A stretch of 64,000 nt of DNA from Trichomonas vaginalis G3 (GCF_026262505.1 NC_067206.1:32627896-32691895); one strand, 5' to 3'. Shown: positions 18,673-30,509, counted from the first letter of the stretch. The notes: generated from the letters alone by a model not told the origin. Made by a program: numbers and translations.

Positions 18673-18909
18673 TTATAACTCTCTTCCTTTCTCCAACTCT
18701 TCTAACTTCTTCCTAAGTTTAGCAATGTTGTCCTCATGAAGTTTAATCTTCCTTAATATACCTTCTCTATCTAATGGTTGCTTTATCTTTCTAAACTGAA
18801 CTCTACCATCCTTCATAGTATGAATGTAAAAACCTTCTGGAATAGTTCCTGATTTAATGTATTCTACCAAGAACTTTTGTTTCATTGCTTCAGTGACTTT
18901 AGTCGTCAT
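18673..18909 (-). CDS. Small coiled-coil protein (left copy)
   Basis: 78 aa. An N-terminal helix (MTTKVTEAMKQKFLVEYIK), a strand hairpin (GFYIHTMKDGRVQFRKI) and a C-terminal coiled coil (KLHEDNIAKLRKKLEELEKG). The copy at 30273-30509 has the same protein sequence. It could be a small dimeric DNA-binding or regulatory protein; no known family is recognised. Confidence 0.65.
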   Translation of the reverse strand: MTTKVTEAMKQKFLVEYIKSGTIPEGFYIHTMKDGRVQFRKIKQPLDREGILRKIKLHEDNIAKLRKKLEELEKGREL

Positions 18910-19614
18910 TTTACTCTAAGGTGAAGCTAGCACAGCGATAATGGATTTCATGACTTTTTAGTATTTCATGCAATCTTAACAGATAGCCTTACAAGTACTT
19001 CCAGTGTCCCTAGCTGTCCCTCCTTTTTATATAACTCCATGACATTTATAATCTCGCGAAACTTAACAGGTAGCATAACATATTAAAATCAGATGAGGTT
19101 TTGAACCAAAATTTCTAAGCAACGTTGTCAAGGATTTTGAGGAACTAGGGACAGAGTGTGGCAAAGTCCAAGATTTAATTTATCTTCATCTGTTTCATCA
19201 GCTATCTCATCTAATATGCCAATATTTTATTCATAACTCGTGGCAAACTCACTAACTTTCATTATGTTCATCTGCATGCTTCATCTGATAGAAAGTATGA
19301 CTTTCATTAACTCTGTGAGATAATGAAAACTACTAGGGACAGAGACCATGGCAAAGTTTATGACTTTCATTATTTCCAGAACTTAATGAAAACTACTAGG
19401 GACAGAGACCATGGCAAAGTTCATGATTTAATTTATTCTCTCACTAACAACAAACACAAACTCCAACACTAACATCAAGTACTAACCTCAGCACAAATGA
19501 CAAACACTAACAAAAACACAAACTCCAACACTAACGACAAGTACTAACTTCAGCACAAATGACAAACTAACAACAAATACAAAACTCCAACACTAACGAC
19601 AAAAATAAATGTCC
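18910..19614. other. Non-coding arm segment with short direct repeats (left)
   Basis: No gene is seen. It contains ACTACTAGGGACAGAGACC twice (around 19330 and 19392) with a related copy at 19145, and about 60-bp repeats rich in CCAACACTAAC and CAAACACTAAC between 19440 and 19605. It is mirrored at 29570-30272. The conserved GGGACAG blocks could be transcribed or protein-binding sites. Confidence 0.5.
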
Positions 19615-22334
19615 TCACTTCTTAACAAAGTAATATGTGCTTCTTACACCACCATAGCTCAAACGTTTCTTTTCAAACATCGATTGAAACTTATTTTGAG
19701 CCATTGGTTTTAGTCTCTTTTTCTTCAAATACGCCAAGAAATCTTCTTCACATCTTTTCACTTCATAGCCTTCTTTAAACTCCTCCTTGTTAAGTTCTAT
19801 GAAATCCTTTATCTCATTCTTTGTTGCAATGGCTTCTTCACGAACGACATCGTGAACGACCTCCTCACTGTTCTCATGAACTATTTCATCACTGTTCTCA
19901 TGAACGACCTCCTCACTGTTCTCATGAACTATTTCATCACTGTTCTCATGAACGACCTCCTCACTGTTCTCATGAACTATTTCATCACTGTTCTCATGTA
20001 TGACCTCCTCACTGTTCTCATGAACTATTTCATCACTGTTCTCATGTATGACCTCCTCACTGTTCTCATGAACTATTTCAACACTGTTCTCATGTATGAC
20101 CTCCTCACTGTCTTTCATAAGCGTTTCAAAGTCTCCTTTACTCATTACTTCAATCTCATGCTGTTCACAGTAGTACTTAAACTCACTGTATATGTCTTTG
20201 TTGTATGTTATATTGCTTCCATGTACTCCATGAATTTTTCAAGCACTTCCTCATAATTCACTGTTTCTTTCTTTCCACGACCTTCTAATATCATACTTGC
20301 TTCATAAATATAACTTCTTGCAGAACCGTCTCGCTTTCTACTTCTCTTCACAAATTCTCTCATCTTGCACCAAATACATTTGAACTACATGCAAAGAATT
20401 CATTCTCCTTCGCAAATTCTTTATATCTTCTATAGCACTCTGTACAATTCCATCCGGATACAAACTTTTCATAGAACTCCTCGTAAAACATTTGGTAAGG
20501 TGTTTTGTTCATTTCGATGAGTTCTTGTTTAGCCCTGGTGAATGGTATCTTCCTTACATCAATTCACTTAAATCTTTCCTTCATGAAGTAGTCAGTAAGT
20601 TTGAATAAAACTCTTCATTAAAGCTTTCAATGAGATTTGAGAAATATTCATAATTTCCTTTGTATCTGCTGCTTACGTCAATGACAACAAATCTTCTGTC
20701 GTCTTTGTCAATCTTTACTGAGTTGAAGTTGTTAGATATCATGATGATATTACAACATTCTCTATCTTTCTTACTGGCTGACACTTCTGATTTAAGTCCA
20801 ACTGAGTCTCTGTTACTATTGACTTTAGTGCGTCGTGGTTCATGACCTTAGACGTATCGCATGAGCTTAGTTCATTGCATACGATGAGCTTCATGTTCTC
20901 AATAGCAGCATTGAATCTACCCAACACATCTCTATTGCCGTTATATTATTGTTGGCGTACTTGCTAATGAGCTCGCATAGAACATTACTAAGTACATTCT
21001 TACCAGTTCCTTTTGCTTTCCGATTAACAAAAGTACTGTTCCAGTCTTTCCACAAGGATTTTGAACGATGTAGGCGAACCAGTTCAAAACATACTCATAA
21101 AGCTCTTCATCCTCATTACATATGACATCGTGAACATGTTTTCAAATATCCTTCAATAACGTTCTCATCTACTTCATTCAGTACCTCATACTCATATCCT
21201 CTGAAATAGCTGTAAATGTCATCTCTTTCGTCAAAAATCTCATGCCTGACTTCATAAGATAGTTCTTGTTCTGACCCGCTTCATAAATCATCAGTGCGTT
21301 CACATCCTTCTCCTCAATACGTCCTACATAAATATCTTCATGAGCTTATTGAATTCCTTGCTATCTACTGACACAAGTGTTGTTGTGTTTCGTATTCCAT
21401 CATAATCTTTCACTAGATATGTCATACGTGCTCCGTCAATAACAAAACACATCTTCTTAAGTCATTTATAACACTAGCTATGTCAATACCGTCCTCACTC
21501 ATGTACTTATTTCTTCTCAAGTCCTTTAGTGTGAAAGTGTCTCTAAGTTCTATTTCAAGCAATTCATTTACACATCCTTTGCAATACTTCTCTATAAAAT
21601 ATTTCTGTCGTTCTTTACTAAGTTTCTTAACAGCTCTGAAGAACCATGTGTTTTGACTCAAACATCCTTCACAACTTCTCTCATTCATTCCTAGTTCTTT
21701 CATGTCATTATCTTCAACCTCTATGGTCTCATTGACTAAGGTCAAAGGGTTCTTAGTCATTGCTGGTCTTATCTGAAACAATGTTTGTGCAACAGGTTTA
21801 ACTAGTTCAGCAACGTCCTTCCTTAATATGAATAGCTGTTTCCACTCATCTTTGCTAACAGTTCTTTCATAACCACTGACAGTAATGATTTCATTTGCTG
21901 ACCTTAGACACTTATGTTCTATCATTTATTGCTTTTGTGTAAGGCTTTCGTGAGCATAGGTTGTATATGTCATTCCTGCAATGTTCATTCATGCCAATAG
22001 TACTAAATCCTTTCTTTGCTGTTGAGTGCATAATATCCATTAGTTCCTGTGTTCGTATTGCTGTCTCATAAAATACAACAAGACCTTTGTCATCTATGAC
22101 GTACTTACCGAAAACATTGCTTATATTCTTTAACCATGAAATAACATCCTCATTCATGCTGTCAAACATGAAGTAAGGTCTTACATACTCTTCACTTATA
22201 AGATACTCCACAAAGTACTTGTTAAGCTCTATGTCCTCGTGAGCGATTTCATTAGGTTTGATATTAGTTCCTTTTGTCATTGCTGTCATGTACTTCACTC
22301 TCATAGTTCCTTTCAATAGCGTAAAAGTACTTCA
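19615..22334 (-). pseudogene. SF3 primase-helicase, left copy
   Basis: The left-arm counterpart of the better-preserved copy at 26531-29564. It has the same N-terminal domain (NKYFVEYLISEEYVRPYFMF), the cysteine-bearing middle (NERSCEGCLSQNTWFF, YCKGCVNELLEIE), the SF3 ATPase core and the acidic HENS repeat tail ending in STYYFVKK. It appears broken in about six places, more than the right copy. See the right copy for functional reasoning. Confidence 0.75.
19846..20112 (-). repeat. 24-bp coding repeat (HENS), about 10 units
   Basis: Alternating EEVVHENS and DEIVHENS octapeptides near the helicase C-terminus. The right arm has about 22 units at 28751-29325, so the array length differs although the arms are otherwise nearly equal. 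Confidence 0.9.
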
Positions 22335-22403
22335 TTGTTTCATAACTGCTCTAAATTCTGTTCAAAATTCGTACAACATAACTTTTAACATTAGTGAAAG
22401 AAC

Positions 22404-23109
22404 ATGAGCGAAACAACAACATCTAACATTACAGAAGAAGTCAATGACAATGCCGATGAAAACATTACAGAAGGAGCTAGTGAAAATATTGACGAGTTCA
22501 GTGAGGAAGAAGATATTGAGGACGTCAATGAGAACGTTAGTGGGGAACAAACTCAATGGGAAACATTGAGAAATCATGAAGATTATGAGATTTGTACGAC
22601 ATATCCTTTTTACTATTCGTCGAAAGAAAAACAAACATATTAAGAGTGAATGCTTAAATAATCATGGTTATATTGAGCTTAGTTTAAACAACAAAACGCA
22701 TTTAAAGCATAGAATTATTGCAGAACAGTGGATTGAAAATCCAAACAATTTGAAAGAAATAGACCATATAAATCATGATAGAACGGACAACAGAATCTCA
22801 AACCTTCGTTGGTGTTCTAGATCTGAAAACAATAGAAATAAAAGCAAGTATGGCGATATAGTTTATGAGTTCGTTGATGAAATATCTGACGAAGCTGTTG
22901 AAATAACAGATTATGGTAAGCATTCGTTTGAGTTCTACTACTATGTTGAGAATGAGGACGCATTCTATTATTATACAGGTCTTAACTATCGAAAACTTCA
23001 TATAAACTTTACAAAAACAGGTGCTGCTTATGTTTGTATGATAGATACAGAAAACAAGAGAGTAATCTTATGCATAAACAAATTCAAACGCTTGTACGGC
23101 TTCATGTAG
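22404..23109 (+). pseudogene. HNH endonuclease with NUMOD4-like motif, left copy
   Basis: An acidic N-terminal region (ITEEVNDNADENIT) is followed by WETLRNHEDYEICTTYPF, which fits a NUMOD4 DNA-binding motif, then an HNH_3-type core (RIIAEQWIENPNNLKEIDHI, HDRTDNRISNLRWC). The C-terminal domain (VEITDYGKHSFEFYYYVENE ... DTENKRVILCINKF) is related to the small proteins at 14492 and 18224. HNH nucleases of this class act as homing or free-standing mobile endonucleases. About one break. It is divergent from the helicase. Confidence 0.8.
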
Positions 23110-23179
23110 GACAAACATTATTTTTCAACACTAACGCCAACACGTAGGACAAACATTCATGACTAACATTACTGTATAA

Positions 23180-23335
23180 CATAAATGTTTTGTCATGACT
23201 TCTTCGTATATGTTTTGTCATGACTTCTTCGTATATGCTTTGTCAAAACTTCTTCGTAAATGATTTGTCAAAACTTCTTCGTATATGTTTTGTCATGATT
23301 TCATCGTATATGTTTTGTCATGACTTCATCGTAAT
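23180..23335. repeat. Iteron cluster 1 (about six 24-25-bp units)
   Basis: Units of the type TTTGTCATGACTTC(T/A)TCGTATATG. It is mirrored by cluster 4 (25535-25690). It lies just outside the HNH gene, toward the palindrome centre. Confidence 0.85.
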
Positions 23336-24009
23336 GAGTGTAAATGACCCAAAAATAATGTTTAGGGTAGAAGGGTAGATCTAACCTCATTTCTACCCTC
23401 TTTTTTCACCCTCTTGAATTTTCATACGGAATCTCTTCCCTCGGTTTTCCGAGGGAAGCAATCATATGAGGAAATTCTTCTAAAAGTTCTTTTGTCTGTT
23501 GGTTTTCAAACCAATGATATGCTTGCTTTGTAGAACGAAGAGTATTATAAGGCATTTTGTGAAGAATATATCAATCGACGGAATTCAGACGGTTGCTTTT
23601 TATACAAAATTCACGCAGGAAAATTCTTGAGTTTTGGTTGAAAGAATACGGTCAAGCCAAAAGTGGCTCGACCTCAAAACAAACATTTATGAGCTTACTA
23701 AGGCGTTATGAATGAATTCAAAGGTATTTGCATACATCCTGACCTCGTTCATTTTGTTGTTGAATTCAGCAAAAATAATGTTTAGGGTAGATGGTTTTAG
23801 GTGTCACTACGTCACCATGTCACCAGGTTAATTAACTTTCTTTAAAATTACTGACAACATGACATTTAGACAACAGGTACGAAAGGAGGAAGGCATTTAT
23901 GAATTATTTTTGAATAACTGAAGGTGCTACCATGTTACCATGTGCTACCAGGTTAATTAACTTCTCTGAAAAAGTGTGACAACATGACATTTTGACAACA
24001 GTCGGGGAA
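23336..24009. other. Palindrome-flank region with KilA-N debris (left)
   Basis: Contains the GGTAGATCTAACC operator-like site, a fragment of the KilA-N gene (about 23415-23552, coding LRSTKQAYHWFENQQ on the minus strand) and a hairpin CTTCCCTCGG/CCGAGGGAAG. A second hairpin (GGTCAAGCCA/TGGCTCGACC, 23653-23676) follows, then TTAATTAACTT/GACAACATGACA blocks also found in A1 at 1280-1360. No intact gene. Mirrored at about 24850-25535. Confidence 0.7.
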
Positions 24010-24200
24010 ATATATTTTATCATATATGTTTTGTCATGACTTCATCGTTTATGTTTTGTCATGACTTCATCGTATATGTTTTGTCATGATTTCATCGTAT
24101 ATGTTTTGTCAAGACTTTGTCATGACTTCATCGTATATGTTTTGTCAAAACTTCATCGTAATGAACGTATATGTTTTGTCATGATTTCATCGTAATGAGT
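24010..24200. repeat. Iteron cluster 2 (about seven to eight units)
   Basis: The same 24-bp TTTGTCATGACTTCATCGTA unit as cluster 1, running up to the central spacer of the palindrome. Confidence 0.85.
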
Positions 24201-24676
24201 GTAAATGACCCAAAAATAATGTTTACATTAATGGTTTCAGGTTATTCAATAATTAATTATTTTTGAATAACTGAAGGTGCTACCAGGTTAATTAACTTCT
24301 CTGAAAAAGTGTGACAACATGACATTTTGACAACAGTCCAGGAGGAAGGCAGTTATGAATTATTTTTGAATAACTGAAGGTGCTACCATGTTACCATGTG
24401 CTACGTTCATTACGATGAAGAAATCATGACAAAGCATATACGATGAAGTTTTGACACGAAGTGAAGAATTGCACTTCGTCAAAAAAGTGAAGGTTCCCGA
24501 CGGTTTCAAACCGCCATACTTTACATTTTGTACAAAAATATTGTGAGTAAATGAACTCATTATTTTTGCATCATGACAAAACATATACGATGAAATCATG
24601 ACAAAACATATACGTTCATTACGATGAAGAAATCATGACAAAGCATATACGAAGAAGTCATGACAAAACATATACG
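24196..24676. other. Centre of the B palindrome
   Basis: About 480 bp that separates the arms. It has partial copies of the TTAATTAACTT/GACAACATGACA block and iterons in inverted orientation. Two short hairpins are also present: ACGAAGTG/CACTTCGT (24455-24479) and CGGTTTCAAACCG (24500-24512). No gene is supported. This is the likeliest place for a replication start or a resolved dimer junction. Confidence 0.6.
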
Positions 24677-24850
24677 ATGAAATCATGACAAAACATATAC
24701 GTTCATTACGATGAAGTTTTGACAAAACATATACGATGAAGTCATGACAAAGTCTTGACAAAACATATACGATGAAATCATGACAAAACATATACGATGA
24801 AGTCATGACAAAACATAAACGATGAAGTCATGACAAAACATATATGATAA
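24575..24850. repeat. Iteron cluster 3 (inverted, about ten units)
   Basis: Units of the type CATATACGATGAAGTCATGA followed by CAAAA. The outer part mirrors cluster 2 and the inner part belongs to the central spacer. Confidence 0.85.
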
Positions 24851-25534
24851 AATATATTTCCCCGACTGTTGTCAAAATGTCATGTTGTCACACTTTTTCA
24901 GAGAAGTTAATTAACCTGGTAGCACATGGTAACATGGTAGCACCTTCAGTTATTCAAAAATAATTCATAAATGCCTTCCTCCTTTCGTACCTGTTGTCTA
25001 AATGTCATGTTGTCAGTAATTTTAAGAGAAGTTAATTAACCTGGTGACATGGTGACGTAGTGACACCTAAAACCATCTACCCTAAACATTATTTTTGCTG
25101 AATTCAACAACAAAATGAACGAGGTCAGGATGTATGCAAATACCTTTGAATTCATTCATAACGCCTTAGTAAGCTCATAAATGTTTGTTTTGAGGTCGAG
25201 CCACTTTTGGCTTGACCGTATTCTTTCAACCAAAACTCAAGAATTTTCCTGCGTGAATTTTGTATAAAAAGCAACCGTCTGAATTCCGTCGATTGATATA
25301 TTCTTCACAAAATGCCTTATAATACTCTTCGTTCTACAAAGCAAGCATATCATTGGTTTGAAAACCAACAGACAAAAGAACTTTTAGAAGAATTTCCTCA
25401 TATGATTGCTTCCCTCGGAAAACCGAGGGAAGAGATTCCGTATGAAAATTCAAGAGGGTGAAAAAAGAGGGTAGAAATGAGGTTAGATCTACCCTTCTAC
25501 CCTAAACATTATTTTTGGGTCATTTACACTCATT

Positions 25535-25690
25535 ACGATGAAGTCATGACAAAACATATACGATGAAATCATGACAAAACATATACGAAGAAGTTTTGAC
25601 AAATCATTTACGAAGAAGTTTTGACAAAGCATATACGAAGAAGTCATGACAAAACATATACGAAGAAGTCATGACAAAACATTTATGTTA
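25535..25690. repeat. Iteron cluster 4 (inverted, about six units)
   Basis: Mirror of cluster 1: CATATACGAAGAAGTCATGA type units beside the right HNH copy. Confidence 0.85.
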
Positions 25691-25757
25691 TACAGTAATG
25701 TTAGTCATGAATGTTTGTCCTACGTGTTGGCGTTAGTGTTGAAAAATAATGTTTGTC

Positions 25758-26462
25758 CTACATGAAGCCGTACAAGCGTTTGAATTTGTTTATGCATAAG
25801 ATTACTCTCTTGTTTTCTGTATCTATCATACAAACATAAGCAGCACCTGTTTTTGTAAAGTTTATATGAAGTTTTCGATAGTTAAGACCTGTATAATAAT
25901 AGAATGCGTCCTCATTCTCAACATAGTAGTAGAACTCAAACGAATGCTTACCATAATCTGTTATTTCAACAGCTTTCGTCAGATATTTCATCAACGAACT
26001 CATAAACTATATCGCCATACTTGCTTTTATTTCTATTGTTTTCAGATCTAGAACACCAACGAAGGTTTGAGATTCTGTTGTCCGTTCTATCATGATTTAT
26101 ATGGTCTATTTCTTTCAAATTGTTTGGATTTTCAATCCACTGTTCTGCAATAATTCTATGCTTTAAATGCGTTTTGTTGTTTAAACTAAGCTCAATATAA
26201 CCATGATTATTTAAGCATTCACTCTTAATATGTTTGTTTTCTTTCGACGAATAGTAAAAGGATATGTCGTACAAATCTCATAATCTTCATGATTTCTCAA
26301 TGTTTCCCATTGAGTTTGTTCCCCACTAACGTTTCTCATTGACGTCCTCAATATCTTCTTCCTCACTGAACTCGTCAATATTTTCACTAGCTCCTTCTGT
26401 ATGTTTTCATCGGCATTGTCATTGACTTCTTCTGTAATGTTAGATGTTGTTGTTTCGCTCAT
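25758..26462 (-). pseudogene. HNH endonuclease with NUMOD4-like motif, right copy
   Basis: Mirror of 22404-23109 with the same domain order: acidic N-terminus, NUMOD4-like segment, HNH_3 core, strand-rich C-terminal domain. It looks broken, with about three breaks. It is divergent from the right helicase copy, with about 70 bp between the starts. Confidence 0.78.
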
Positions 26463-26530
26463 GTTCTTTCACTAATGTTAAAAGTTATGTTGTACGAATT
26501 TTGAACAGAATTTAGAGCAGTTATGAAACA

Positions 26531-29500
26531 ATGAAGTACTTTTACGCTATTGAAAGGAACTATGAGAGTGAAGTACATGACAGCAATGACAAAAGAACTA
26601 ATATCAAACCTAATGAAATCGCTCACGAGGACATAGAGCTTAACAAGTACTTTGTGGAGTATCTTATAAGTGAAGAGTATGTAAGACCTTACTTCATGTT
26701 TGACAGCATGAATGAGGATGTTATTTCATGGTTAAAGAATATAAGCAATGTTTTCGGTAAGTACGTCATAGATGACAAAGGTCTTGTTGTATTTTATGAG
26801 ACAGCAATACGAACACAGGAACTAATGGATATTATGCACTCAACAGCAAAGAAAGGATTTAGTACTATTGGCATGAATGAACATTGCAGGAATGACATAT
26901 ACAACCTATGTCACGAAAGCCTTACACAAAAGCAATACAAATGATAGAACATAAGTGTCTAAGGTCAGCAAATGAAATCATTACTGTCAGTGGTTATGAA
27001 AGAACTGTTAGCAAGATGAGTGGAAACAGCTATTCATATTAAGGAAGGACGTTGCTGAACTAGTTAAACCTGTTGCACAAACATTGTTTCAGATAAGACC
27101 AGCAATGACTAAGAACCCTTTGACCTTAGTCAATGAGACCATAGAGGTTGAAGATAATGACATGAAAGAACTAGGAATGAATGAGAGAAGTTGTGAAGGA
27201 TGTTTGAGTCAAAACACATGGTTCTTCAGAGCTGTTAAGAAACTTAGTAAAGAACGACAGAAATATTTTATAGAGAAGTATTGCAAAGGATGTGTAAATG
27301 AATTGCTTGAAATAGAACTTAGAGACACTTTCACACTAAAGGACTGAGAAGAAATAAGTACATGAGTGAGGACGGTATTGACATAGCTAGTGTTATAAAT
27401 GACTTAAGAAGATGTGTTGTTGTTATTGACGGAGCACGTATGACATATCTAGTGAAAGATTATGATGGAATACGAAACACAACAACACTTGTGTCAGTAG
27501 ATAGCAAGGAATTCAATAAGCTCATGAAGAGTATTTATGTAGGACGTATTGAGGAGAAGGATGTGAACCACTGATGATTTATGAAGCGGGTCAGAACAAG
27601 AACTATCTTATGAAGTCAGGCATGAGATTCTTTGACGAAAGAGATGACATTTACAGCTATTTCAGAGGATATGAGTATGAGGTACTGAATGAAGTAGATG
27701 AGAACGTTATTGAAGGATATTTGAAACATGTTCACGATGTCATATGTAATGAGGATGAAGAGCTTTATGAGTATGTTTTGAACTGGTTCGCCTACATCGT
27801 TCAAAATCCTTGTGGAAAGACTGGAACAGTACTTTTGTTAATCGGAAAGCAAGGAACTGGTAAGAATGTACTTAGTAATGTTCTATGCGAGCTCATTAGC
27901 AAGTACGCCAACAATAATATAACGGCAATAGAGAATGTGGTTGGTAGATTCAATGCTGCTATTGAACATGAAGCTCATCGTATGCAATGAACTAAGCTCA
28001 TGCGATACGTCTAAGGTCATGAACCACGACGCACTAAAGTCAATAGTAACAGAGACTCAGTTGGACTTAAATCAGAAGTGTCAGCCAGTAAGAAAGATAG
28101 AGAATGTTTGTAATATCATCATGATATCTAACAACTTCAACTCAGTAAAGATTGACAAAGACGACAGAAGATTTGTTGTCATTGACGTAAGCAGCAGATA
28201 CAAAGGAAATTATGAATATTTCTCAAATCTCATTGAAAGCTTTAATGAAGAGTTTTATTCAAACTTACTGACGTACTTCATGAGGAAAGATTTAAGTGAA
28301 TTTGATGTAAGGAAGATACCATTCACCAGGGCTAAACAAGAACTCATCGAAATGAACAAAACACCTTACCAAATGTTTTACGAGGAGTTCTATGAAAAGT
28401 TTGTATCCGGATGGAATTGTACAGAGTGCTATAGAAGATATAAAGAATTTGCGAAGGAGAATGAATTCTTTGCATGTAGTTCAAATGTATTTGGTGGCAA
28501 GATGAGAGAATTTGTGAAGAGAAGTAGAAAGCGAGACGGTTCTGCAAGAAGTTATATTTATGAAGCAAGTATGATATTAGAAGGTCGTGGAAAGAAAGAA
28601 ACAGTGAATTATGAGGAAGTGCTTGAAAAATTCATGGAGTACATGGGAAGCAATATAACATACAACAAAGACATATACAGTGAGTTTAAGTACTACTGTG
28701 AACAGCATGAGATTGAAGTAATGAGTAAAGGAGACTTTGAAACGCTTATGAAAGACAGTGAGGAGGTCATACATGAGAACAGTGTTGAAATAGTTCATGA
28801 GAACAGTGAGGAGGTCATACATGAGAACAGTGATGAAATAGTTCATGAGAACAGTGAGGAGGTCATACATGAGAACAGTGATGAAATAGTTCATGAGAAC
28901 AGTGAGGAGGTCGTTCATGAGAACAGTGATGAAATAGTTCATGAGAACAGTGAGGAGGTCGTTCATGAGAACAGTGTTGAAATAGTTCATGAGAACAGTA
29001 AGGAGGTCGTTCATGAGAACAGTGTTGAAATAGTTCATGAGAACAGTGAGGAGGTCATACATGAGAACAGTGTTGAAATAGTTCATGAGAACAGTGAGGA
29101 GGTCATACATGAGAACAGTGATGAAATAGTTCATGAGAACAGTGAGGAGGTCGTTCATGAGAACAGTGTTGAAATAGTTCATGAGAACAGTAAGGAGGTC
29201 GTTCATGAGAACAGTGTTGAAATAGTTCATGAGAACAGTGAGGAGGTCGTTCATGAGAACAGTGATGAAATAGTTCATGAAAGACAGTGAGGAGGTCGTT
29301 CATGAGAACAGTGTTGAAATAGTTCATGATGTCGTTCGTGAAGAAGCCATTGCAACAAAGAATGAGATAAAGGATTTCATAGAACTTAACAAGGAGGAGT
29401 TTAAAGAAGGCTATGAAGTGAAAAGATGTGAAGAAGATTTCTTGGCGTATTTGAAGAAAAAGAGACTAAAGCCAATGACTCAAAATAAGTTTCAATCGAT

Positions 29501-29564
29501 GTTTGAAAAGAAACGTTTGAGCTATGGTGGTGTAAGAAGCACATATTACTTTGTTAAGAAGTGA
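26531..29564 (+). pseudogene. SF3 primase-helicase with acidic repeat tail, right copy
   Basis: The N-terminal region (MKYFYAIERNYESEVHDSND, then NKYFVEYLISEEYVRPYFMF) and a cysteine-bearing middle (CEGCLSQNTWFF ... YCKGCVNELLEIE) may be a primase or zinc-binding part. The ATPase core is SF3-like: Walker A is LLLIGKQGTGKN, Walker B-like is LIVCNELSS, and motif C/sensor is IIMISNNFNSVKIDKDDRRF. This resembles D5-type helicases of large DNA viruses, virophages and phage plasmids, which unwind the origin and load replication proteins. After it come about 22 HENS octapeptides and a conserved end (SYGGVRSTYYFVKK). About four to five breaks. Confidence 0.8.
28751..29325 (+). repeat. 24-bp coding repeat (HENS), about 22 units
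   Basis: Alternating EEVVHENS, DEIVHENS, VEIVHENS and KEVVHENS octapeptides. Strongly acidic and probably an extended or helical linker. Antisense open frames across it are shadows. Confidence 0.9.
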
Positions 29565-29569
29565 GGACA

Positions 29570-30272
29570 TTTATTTTTGTCGTTAGTGTTGGAGTTTTGT
29601 ATTTGTTGTTAGTGTTTGTCATTTGTGCTGAAGTTAGTACTTGTCGTTAGTGTTGGAGTTTGTGTTTGTTGTTAGTGTTTGTCATTTGTGCTGAGGTTAG
29701 TACTTGATGTTAGTGTTGGAGTTTGTGTTTGTTGTTAGTGAGAGAATAAATTAAATCATGAACTTTGCCATGGTCTCTGTCCCTAGTAGTTTTCATTAAG
29801 TTCTGGAAATAATGAAAGTCATAAACTTTGCCATGGTCTCTGTCCCTAGTAGTTTTCATTATCTCACAGAGTTAATGAAAGTCATACTTTCTATCAGATG
29901 AAGCATGCAGATGAACATAATGAAAGTTAGTGAGTTTGCCACGAGTTATGAATAAAATATTGGCATATTAGATGAGATAGCTGATGAAACAGATGAAGAT
30001 AAATTAAATCTTGGACTTTGCCACACTCTGTCCCTAGTTCCTCAAAATCCTTGACAACGTTGCTTAGAAATTTTGGTTCAAAACCTCATCTGATTTTAAT
30101 ATGTTATGCTACCTGTTAAGTTTCGCGAGATTATAAATGTCATGGAGTTATATAAAAAGGAGGGACAGCTAGGGACACTGGAAGTACTTGTAAGGCTATC
30201 TGTTAAGATTGCATGAAATACTAAAAAGTCATGAAATCCATTATCGCTGTGCTAGCTTCACCTTAGAGTAAA
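29570..30272. other. Non-coding arm segment with short direct repeats (right)
   Basis: Mirror of 18910-19614: GTTAGTGTTGGAGTTTGT-type repeats, then GGTCTCTGTCCCTAGTAGT twice, then a third CTGTCCCTAG near 30030. No gene is seen. Confidence 0.5.
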
Positions 30273-30509
30273 ATGACGACTAAAGTCACTGAAGCAATGA
30301 AACAAAAGTTCTTGGTAGAATACATTAAATCAGGAACTATTCCAGAAGGTTTTTACATTCATACTATGAAGGATGGTAGAGTTCAGTTTAGAAAGATAAA
30401 GCAACCATTAGATAGAGAAGGTATATTAAGGAAGATTAAACTTCATGAGGACAACATTGCTAAACTTAGGAAGAAGTTAGAAGAGTTGGAGAAAGGAAGA
30501 GAGTTATAA
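30273..30509 (+). CDS. Small coiled-coil protein (right copy)
   Basis: 78 aa, the same protein as at 18673-18909. The end of this gene (GGAAGAGAGTTATAAAGC at DNA level) is also the end of the unrelated A1 gene at 14371, marking a recombination join. The conserved GTTAGATCTAAC dyad follows at 30551. Confidence 0.65.
   Translation: MTTKVTEAMKQKFLVEYIKSGTIPEGFYIHTMKDGRVQFRKIKQPLDREGILRKIKLHEDNIAKLRKKLEELEKGREL

Larger units (their letters stand above)
18545..24195. repeat. Left arm of the giant inverted duplication in B
   Basis: Mirrors about 24677-30665 gene for gene and largely base for base. Differences are small indels plus the length of the HENS repeat block (10 units here, 22 in the right arm). 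The central spacer is about 480 bp. Confidence 0.92.

Noticed and set aside
23180-25690. CRISPR-like iterons
   Set aside because: The 24-bp units are directly tandem, without spacers, in a eukaryotic element.
28577-29327. Antisense frames over the HENS repeats
   Set aside because: Repeat shadows; the sense frame joins naturally to the helicase end.
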